NCBI GenBank assembly: GCA_945643635.1
Contig: CALZFC010000059.1
Location: 1,526,501 to 1,590,500 of the forward strand
Length of the DNA stretch: 64,000 nucleotides
Reading direction: 5' to 3'
Origin: Allodiplogaster sudhausi
Taxonomy: Eukaryota > Nematoda > Chromadorea > Rhabditida > Diplogasteridae
The notes under the pieces: generated by a model
Seen by the model: only the letters and a program-made list of their open reading frames with translations
What the model was told of the DNA's origin: nothing
The model's database searches: none
Shown here: positions 57,023 to 64,000 of the stretch, one piece after another
How the letters are laid out: the number at the start of each line of letters is the position of its first letter
How positions within the stretch are numbered: the first letter of the stretch is position 1
Program-made: the position numbers and the translations under genes

Positions 57023-57412
57023 ATGGCACTCCAGTCCAATGCTACAGCTCTCATCCGTCATCAGTCGCCATCCCCCCTTGTCCGATTCCCGCCCCAAGAA
57101 GAGGAAGAGGCAATCAGGCAAGCTGCCCATGCCCTTCGTCTACGCCCTGTGATCGCAATACACCCCACTTTTCCCGAAGTCGTCTTCATCATCGACGTGG
57201 AGCCCCGAGTTACGCTGGGAGGGCCATTCGCCCGAGCCCTACTCAGGACGATCTTCCGCCGATGCCCCGTGGGTGTCATTGGCGCCCACAAAATGGAAAG
57301 AGTAGGCGGAGTAGCCCAGCAATGGCTGCTGACAAAGGAACGCCTCGATTCGTGTGTCGCGAAGCCGCCAGGCCTCAGGGTCGTCCTGTCTGGCAGTACC
57401 ACCCGCTGGTGA
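57023..57412 (+). CDS. Unrecognised 129-residue ORF
   Basis: The frame opens after a CTTCTGAAG acceptor and reads MALQSNATALIRHQ, then VVFIIDVEPRVTLGGPFARA and QQWLLTKERLDSC. Base composition is more GC-rich than the surroundings, as in other coding exons here. An overlapping minus-strand frame of similar size looks less protein-like. No motif is identified; it could be the end of a spliced gene whose earlier exons are missing. Confidence 0.35.
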   Translation: MALQSNATALIRHQSPSPLVRFPPQEEEEAIRQAAHALRLRPVIAIHPTFPEVVFIIDVEPRVTLGGPFARALLRTIFRRCPVGVIGAHKMERVGGVAQQWLLTKERLDSCVAKPPGLRVVLSGSTTRW

Positions 57413-58184
57413 TCTCGCGAGGAGAAAACCTCCACTCCGTGGAAACTTTAATAGTGGCTAGGGAACTCTTCCCCGGTTTCCAGGGAAATAACGCGATTCC
57501 ACTCAATGGCGGCACCGCGATGCGGAACATGCCACTACCATCTCCATCATGGCTTTGAATCATCATGTCAATCGTATAAATTGTTGAAAAAAATAAATAC
57601 AATTTTGTCCAATGAGTTCAACAACAGAATCAAGAAAAAAATCGTATAGTTAGTAATTACCTTTCCCATCAAGGGAAAGGATCTGAAAAACATATCAATT
57701 AGCCTCCCGCGGAGCTCGTAAGAGAGCAGGAGAGAAACAGACAAAAGAGGGCGGAGCAATTAGCAAGCTAGCTCGCACCTTGGCTATGTTTAGTATAGGT
57801 CCTCTGGCTATCTGAAGAGTGGTCAAATGAATTTTTCTCTCATTTCTTCACTTTTTCATTTTAACTTTCGAGCTTAAACTTTTAATCAAGAAGATATACG
57901 CATATATTTATGATTCGTCACGTAGTCCCTCAATAGTGTCTTAAAACAGAATGTTTTAAAAGTAAGGTATAACGAAATCTCTCGTCATCTCATATTTGTT
58001 ACGTTTAACCCTTTTTAACTTTTCCTTTTTAAAACTTTTAAAATTATAACGGCCTGTTCTATTTTAAAATTTTAAATATGTTTGAACAATAGTATTTTTC
58101 AACAGGGTGCTTTATCGCATGCGGATCATAGTGATGAGGGGAAAGAGAAGCTGGAGAGGGGCGGGGCTTCGGGAGTGACTGTTC
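57413..58184. other. Spacer, no gene seen
   Basis: AT-rich except for the 3' flank of the MSP-domain gene, which is transcribed leftwards and stops at 58,185. Confidence 0.5.
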
Positions 58185-60192
58185 TTACGTCTTGTCGATG
58201 AGGAAGGGCACTGTGATGGTCTGCTTGCCGGTCGGGCCCTGGCGAGCGCAGGTCGTCTTGGCGCTCTGTAAAAAATGTGGATATAATTTAAATTTAAATT
58301 TATTTATTTTTTTAATTTAATTAATATTTTAACCGGAGAAGAAATTCATGAGAAAAAACCTTGTCAGCATCGGTCGACTCGTAGAAGACAATGACGATCT
58401 TGTCCTGGTTCATTGTTTCCAGCACGCGGTCCACCTTCAATGAAGAATAGGAATTGGCTTGACTCGATTGAAGCATTGAAATTTAAACTTTAATTTAAAA
58501 TTAAAATTACATAATTTAATTAAAGATAAATATTAAAAATGAGGAGAGACCACTGACCCTAATCTCGCCTCCAGCACCCGGCTGGATGAAAGAGAAGACT
58601 GGGTTGACTTGGTACGCAGCGTTATTCGAGCACTTCACCTTCACAGATACACGGACCGGCGAATTGTTCGTGAGCTGGGAATTTTTTTGTTGTTGATATG
58701 AGTATAAATTGTAACGATAAAACATTGCTCGTGGAAAAGGATTTTTAAATATTTTTTGTGCATAGATATCTTGTTTACCTTAACGACCCGCATTCCCTTC
58801 TCCTTTGTCCACTTGATCTCGGTGGGCTCGGCCACGAATGGCTTCTCGGCTGGCTTTTCGGCTGGCTTCTCGGCTGGCTTTTCGGCTGGCTTTTCAGCTG
58901 GCTTCTCCGCTGGCTTCGCGCCCTCGCTTACCTTCTTCTCCTTAAAATATTTTGCCGTTAAAAAATTTTTATTTTTGCAAACAATTTTATGAAATTTTTT
59001 TAAAATGAAATAATCAAAAACAATACTAAAATTTATTTACTGGAGCTGCAGGCATCTCCTTCTTGGACTTGGCTGCCTCCTTCTTGGACTGGGCTCCTTC
59101 CTTCTTTGCCTCTCCCTCTTCTCCTTTCTCTTTTTCCTTTCCTCCCTCCTTCTTCGACTCTTTGTCCTTTCCTCCTTCCTTCTTCGACTCCTTATCCTTT
59201 CCTCCTTCCTTCTTCGACTCCTTATCCTTTCCTCCTTCCTTCTTCGACTCCTTATCCTTTCCTCCTTCCTTCTTAGAGTTACCTCCCTCCTTCTTGGCCT
59301 CTCCCTCCTCGCCCTCCTCTCCCTTCTCTTTGTCTTCCTTCTGCTTCATCGATGCCTTTTCCTGCGTCGACTGCTTGTTTTTCTCACTTTTCTTGCTTTT
59401 GTCGGCCTTTCCGCTCTTCGCGCTCTTTTCCGGCGTTTCTGAATAAAAAAAAATTGATTGGAAATATTATGTGTACTATACATATATCATCTTTTGCAAG
59501 AGTGCGTATATTTTCATGTAACAGTTTTTAACCCACCTTTCTCATCTTCCTTCTCTTCTTTATCCTTTCCCGCCTCCTTCTCCTCTTCCTTCTTCTCAGC
59601 CTCATTTCCCTCCTCTTTCTTCTCGTCGTCCTCTTTCTTCTCATCCTCTTCCTTCTTCTCTTCTCCCTCTTCCTTCTCCTTTCCTTTCTTCTCTTCTCCC
59701 TCTTCCTTCTTCTCCTCTTTTCCCTTATCTTTCTTCTCTTCCTTCTCTTTCTTCTTCTCCTCTTTTCCCTCTTCCTTCTTCTCCTGTTTTGCCTCTTCCT
59801 TCTTCTCTTCCTTTGCCTCTTCCTTCTTCTCCTCCTTCACTTCAGCCACTTTGGCAGCTGCGGGGGCTGCCTTCGAAGGGGGCGGAGCCGGATTCTTGGG
59901 GGGCGGGACCCCCTTCGCAACGGCCGCCTTCTTCTTCTTCTGAAATGCTTATATTGTTGGGCTATAATTTTGTATTCAAAATAATGATTGTTTTGTAAAA
60001 GAAAAATAATATGTGTATTTAAACTTTTATTGTTCAAGTGTAGAATCCAAGAAAACAATTTCTTCTTCAGAATCTGCAATTTCAACACTGCGAGATCTTC
60101 CTTACACAGCATGAAACGAGAGTGAGGATAGCGAAGAGAGAGGCCACGTGAAGAAGAAAAGGAGCGAGGAACGACGTGGGAAACAGCGCCAT
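58185..60192 (-). CDS. MSP-domain protein with N-terminal hydrophobic anchor and long Lys/Glu arrays
   Basis: Seven phased exons (60,192-60,106; 59,939-59,537; 59,438-59,041; 58,940-58,779; 58,674-58,558; 58,434-58,360; 58,265-58,185) give 440 residues. Exon 1 encodes a signal or anchor segment (SFLAPFLLHVASLFAILTLV). Exons 2 and 3 are about 260 residues of EEKKEEAK-type and KKEGGKDKES repeats. Exon 4 has a PAEK array and then PTEIKWTKEKGMRVVK, which starts an MSP domain. LTNNSPVRVSVKVKCSNN and FIQPGAGGEIRV carry the MSP core. Nematode MSP-domain proteins act in sperm motility; others are membrane-tethered VAP relatives. A TTTGCAG site nine bases before the ATG fits spliced-leader addition. 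The combination with charged arrays is unusual. Confidence 0.82.
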
Positions 60193-60929
60193 GGCCAATC
60201 CTGCAAATTTAAATGATTTTTTTTTCATAACAAATATCGATGCCCTCCTTACAATCGGCCCTATTCAAATTGAATTTAATTGAATTTAGTTTTTTTGCGC
60301 AAGATTGAAATAAAGGAGGCGGGAGATCAGGGTTTCAAATTCTAGGTTTTTTTTGTATTAAAAATAAAATCATTAACATTTTTTCTTGTTATTTTACAAG
60401 ATAAACATAGTGACATGCCGTGCAAGAGCGCGAGAAGGCAGAGAGATTGAGAGAGGGCAGAGAGATGTAGAGAGGGCAGAGAGATAGAGAGCGAGGGTAA
60501 GGGTGAGAGGGAGAGCAGAGAGAAATGAAGGGAGGGAGGGAGGGAGATTGCGCGGTTTTCAGTCTTCAACCTGATTGCGCGTAGATTGCGTCGAATGGAG
60601 CTCCGGCCAACTTCGGCCGCTGATCGAAGTGGAAATGACCTAGAAAAGGCGAAATCGAACACATCGACTTAACTTGGCACTTATTTTGAACTTGCACTTC
60701 AAAAGATTGTGAAACTTTAAAGTTCACTTTGAATAGAGGACAATGTACATATATTTCAGGAACACAAGTTATGATTATGCGGAAATTATGAAATTGTTCG
60801 ATTTGATCGCGTTTGCCATTGTGAGTCATCGTAAGGTCTTGCTCTTACCCTTGCTCTACTTTTTGGAATTAACAACATGCTTGAGATCATCTCCACTAAG
60901 CTGAAGGAAACGAACTCTGAACTGGCTCT
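60193..60929. other. Spacer, no gene seen
   Basis: Upstream of the MSP-domain gene. Contains an interrupted purine-rich GAGAGA run at 60,420-60,550. Confidence 0.5.
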
Positions 60930-61830
60930 CATCAATGAAGCTATTGTGTTTGCCAAACGAGTACTCTCATTCTTTCTTGCAACTTTTAAAGAAGGGCGAT
61001 CACCGAAAAACTGCAATTGTATGTTCAAACGTGCAAAGGTTTCAAACGGAAGTCCATTTAATTACTCAAAATATTACGGTAGACAGGGAAGCTAAAGTAG
61101 CGCTTGTTTCGAAAAAGCAGTTTCTTTTTCGAAGCGGTATGTTATTGCTCGTTTACTAATTTGATACTGTTTTACCTAAAATTCTTTAGTTTACTCAAGA
61201 AAATTCACATAAGAAAGGTGGTAAAGCATAAGCCAAAAAATGTCTTGAAATATTTGTAAATTTAATCTTCCCGGGATGGGTACGTGGCCGTTAATCTACC
61301 ATCGAGTGCCATTTTTGCACTGACACCAATCACAAATTCATTCAAAATTTGTACTTTCAAGTATCTTATACTTGAATATGGAACCTTTTTTGTGCTTTTT
61401 CATTTGCTTTTTCTTTTTCCTCATGCCCGAGACTATTCGAAAATAGCTAAGATGTTTCATAAATCGGCAATGACTTTTCGGTGATCGCCCTCCTTTAAGC
61501 AGCTCGTTTCTTCTTCCCTTTGTAAGGAGGCTCATAGTATATTTTTCATTCATAAACCGAACTGCCGAGTACTTTCCTCGCGTCAAGCCGAATAGTCTCT
61601 TTGACAACATTTCTGAGTGAAGCAATACATAGCAACCAGCTATTCGAAAGTTTAAAGCAAATGCTTCATTCAGTGAGAGAAACGAATAGGAGATATTTTT
61701 GTCAAACGAAGATGACACGACGACTATTGAATATGTATGGATCTACATACTACATACGAAGGATAGATGGGCAATACATATTTCATTTTCTCTCCGCTGC
61801 CATATTTTTCTCCCCTATTACACTTGACGA
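60930..61830 (+). repeat. Dispersed repeat split by a MITE
   Basis: Outer parts 60,930-60,989 and 61,495-61,830 match 13,665-14,010 continuously; the middle 505 bases are foreign (see MITE). Confidence 0.65.
60990..61494. mobile_element. TTAA-target MITE (505 bp)
   Basis: Inverted ends AGAAGGGCGATCACCGAAAA and AGGAGGGCGATCACCGAAAA are flanked by TTAA at 60,986-60,989 and 61,495-61,498. TTAA is the target of piggyBac-type elements, but these ends do not start with the usual CC(C/T), so the superfamily is left open. Similar ends occur at 17,991 and, degenerate, at 32,187. Confidence 0.75.
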
Positions 61831-62086
61831 CATCAATTTCATGTCGGTTCTTCCGGTTGTCAGGAGAGTTGAATTGTGGACAAGCAAAAAAAGGAATCTC
61901 ACAATAGGCCATTTCGTTTGGATCTCTCCTATGTGAAATGTTGGTGGCAGGACGAATGCCCTCTGTTACCCTCGACAACTTCTTCATCTTATTTCTTCTC
62001 CTCTCACATTGCTCAGTTTAGAGTTTCACTTGTTCATCTTGTTTACGGGAATGGGATGATAATGTAGGTTTTGATACAATAAAGAG
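61831..62086. other. Spacer, no gene seen
   Basis: May contain the promoter or earlier exons of the PAN/TSP1 gene; nothing convincing. Confidence 0.4.
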
Positions 62087-63286
62087 ATGAAAGCCATTTC
62101 GATGCAGTTGGCGTGCGAGTACGAGGAGGACTCGCAGTCGACTGAGCTGAGACCGCGACTGCGTCTCCTCGGAACGCCTACGACGCTTTCAGAGTGCACG
62201 GCCGAGTGCGACAAGGTTTGCAGCATCCTTCAGCAGTAAATACGCTAATCTTATGACATTTAATTATAACTTTAAAAAACAGCCGTTTATTCAGCTGGCG
62301 GACTGTTTGGCGGTAGCCTTCGACCTCTCAAGCGCCCGTTGTGCTCTGCTCGGAAGCGTCTTTAACCACTCGTGCCGACCTCAGCCACTCCACATCAAGC
62401 CGGCCTCATGCACCACCGGAGAAAATCTTGTATGAGAATAAAGATATATAAATATATTTAACTATATGTATATATTGTATATTACATTGTTGACGCCAGT
62501 TTGATACCACTTTCAGACTCATGAATGCTGCCCGGACGGCGGTGTGTGGTCCGAGTGGACGACCCTTCCAAACAGCCCCTAGGGGCCTTCTGCCTCGTGC
62601 CTATCGAAAGATGACAACTGCGACTGCAAGTATGAAAAAAAATTCTTTGAGTTATAATAGTAATAATAATAATAACCATCATAATAATGATAATGATAAT
62701 AATAATTATTATTATATTCTCGCGCCAAAATTGAAGGGGCGAAGCGACCAAGGATGACGTGCCATGTGAACGCGCCATGTGTCCCTACAATCCCAACAAT
62801 AAAACGTTATCGTGCTGCGTCGGCCTCAATAAAGTGATCAATTACAACACCAAAATCTTCTTCTGCGGCATCGAAAACATCGAAAAACGAAAGGATCCTC
62901 CCATCGGATGCTGCCTTCCCAGTATGGTTTGCAAATAATTGGACGGCACAAGCCATAAACCTGATTCGCCCATCTATCAATTCGAAATATTGTTGGAATC
63001 CGGCTTTCCACTTGACCTGTCCGCCTTACAGATAGCGACGAGCACTGGAGCGAGTGGGGCGTGTGGAGGCCGTGTATAAATAATGCGCAGGAGCGTCTTC
63101 GCACCTGCGCCGGCGAAGGATACAACTGCACCTGCAGGCATGCCAATATTCCTTTTACTTTTTTTTACAGTTAAAAGCCTGGTTTAAGTTCAAGAAAACA
63201 ATTTCTTTTTTTTTCTGCGTTTTCTGAAGTAAAGTAACCTCCGTCTCCACTACAGTGGCAGCAATACGGATTCGCAGAAGTGCTAA
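62087..63286 (+). pseudogene. PAN/apple plus two thrombospondin type-1 repeats, internal stop
   Basis: Six blocks phase: 62,087-62,215; 62,283-62,429; 62,517-62,629; 62,737-62,921; 63,032-63,137; 63,256-63,286 (about 236 codons). Exons 1-2 show a PAN/apple pattern (CTAECD... FIQLADCLAVAFDLSSARC). Exons 3-4 form a TSP1 repeat (GVWSEWTTL, CDCKGEATKDDVPCERAMC) followed by a Cys-rich unit. Exons 5-6 form a second (HWSEWGVWRPC, RTCAGEGYNCTC, ending SDQ-like SQKC and stop). A TAG at 62,580-62,582 interrupts the first TSP1 repeat in an otherwise matching frame, so the gene is either broken or has a sequence error. The last intron has a GC donor (AG|GCATGC). Extracellular by domain content, though no signal peptide is present at this start, so earlier exons may be missing. 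Confidence 0.6.
62651..62714. repeat. (AAT)n microsatellite in an intron
   Basis: TAATAATAAT run with variants, within the third intron of the PAN/TSP1 gene. Confidence 0.9.
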
Positions 63287-63825
63287 TCTTCACCAAAGTT
63301 AATAGAGGAATCCGCTCCACGAACTATCGCTGTACTCAAATAGAACTTGATAGAATCCCTATTTGTGAGTTTGACCTTAAATCTTAATACTCTGCACGTT
63401 TTTGATATTATTTGTAGCTGATGGGTAAAAGGGAAAACATACATATATTTGTATGCACTGTAAACCTTACACGTCGCCATATAACGTTTCTGTGCAATCT
63501 CTTTTTACTTTTCTGGGGCCACGATGTTGCTCTGATAAATTTTTTTGAAAATGCGAGAATTTCGAAAAATGGCAAGAATTCGTGTTTGTCTGACATGATT
63601 GAAACTCGGATTGGGACAAACCAAATTTGTCATGATTGTATACGGTTCTGAAGATAAAAAGACAGAGCAAGAGAGAGAGAGAGAGTGAGAGAAGAGAGAG
63701 AAAGAAACAAATCTTCGGGTGTATGTATATAGAATTTATGAGCAACACATATGTATGTATGTATGTACATAATAACGACGAAAAAATTCAGTGGGTTTGG
63801 AGTTGTGGAGAAGTAGCGACGGCGG

Positions 63826-63826
<1 letters not shown>
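63287..63826. other. Spacer, no gene seen
   Basis: Purine-rich run at 63,660-63,710 and a GTAT repeat at 63,749-63,770; no gene. Confidence 0.5.

Positions 63827-63868
<42 letters not shown>
63827..63868. repeat. (CT)n microsatellite
   Basis: About 20 uninterrupted CT units. Confidence 0.95.
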
Positions 63869-63871
<3 letters not shown>

Positions 63872-63968
63872 AAAGGGGCGAGGCTCAAGCAGATCTGCGA
63901 CGCGCCACTATTGGTTACGACGATGTCGAGTTTGGCGCCGCCCGGCCAGGGGTGGTAGTCTTTATTTT
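63872..63968 (-). other. Possible exon of a secreted or carbohydrate-binding protein
   Basis: On the minus strand an AAATAAAG acceptor-like site precedes DYHPWPGGAKLDIVVTNSGA and then SQICLSLAPFD. The W-GG...TNSG...C pattern is loosely like a CBM2/expansin-associated module. Truncated by the microsatellite; no partner exon is seen. Assignment is weak. Confidence 0.22.
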
Positions 63969-64000
63969 CAAAAGTTTAAGGCAAATGTAAGGCTCCATTA

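Noticed and set aside
59063..59446. Ser/Phe/Pro-rich plus-strand frames over the MSP-domain gene (also 59,458-59,943)
   Set aside because: Mirror images of the Lys/Glu repeats encoded on the minus strand.

Overview
The window reads as nuclear DNA of a nematode. The evidence is a major-sperm-protein (MSP) domain gene, an UNC-93-like transporter of the form common in worms, many short introns whose acceptors read TTTTCAG or TTTNCAG, and small secreted Cys- and Thr-rich proteins. All intron/exon models were built by eye from reading phase and GT-AG (a few GC-AG) sites. No homology search was possible, so family names rest on motifs.

Layout. 1-4.3 kb holds only repeats and one possible orphan exon. 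4.3-7.85 kb (- strand) is an intact 11-exon UNC-93-like gene. 8.8-9.96 kb (- strand) is a small unrecognised gene carrying a tRNA-like insertion. 11.0-13.2 kb (+) is an intact 11-exon DM9/DUF3421 gene. 15.2-17.3 kb (+) is a probably damaged multi-pass membrane gene with CT-repeat introns. 18.7-19.35 kb is a 107-residue secreted protein. 19.78-28.8 kb is a roughly 9-kb foldback with long inverted arms, framed by (TA)n tracts and containing a SINE cluster and a hAT-type MITE. 29.55-31.5 kb is a second inverted-repeat element, rich in a GGTCATGACC palindrome. 32.45-33.71 kb is a truncated hAT-like element carrying scrambled copies of the 17.3-18.8 kb region. 33.7-40.0 kb is a decayed second copy of the 5.36-13.45 kb gene block.

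The highlight is a complete, young LTR retroelement at 42,865-54,764. It has identical 311-bp LTRs, a 4-bp target duplication, a tRNA-Gln-type primer site, and one uninterrupted frame of about 2,569 codons. In that frame an envelope-like glycoprotein (internal signal segment, RPRR site, mucin-like stalk, C-terminal membrane anchor) lies between Gag and Protease-RT-RNaseH-Integrase. A separate coiled-coil ORF occupies the 3' position where env is usually found. The element landed inside the broken envelope remnant of an older, different element.

56.5-64 kb carries an isolated ABC-transporter exon, an unrecognised ORF, an MSP-domain gene with long Lys/Glu arrays (- strand), a TTAA-target MITE whose empty site can be seen at 13.7 kb, and a PAN/apple plus two-TSP1 secreted gene with an internal stop. 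The host genes do not form a pathway. The window is a repeat-rich region shaped by duplication and transposition.
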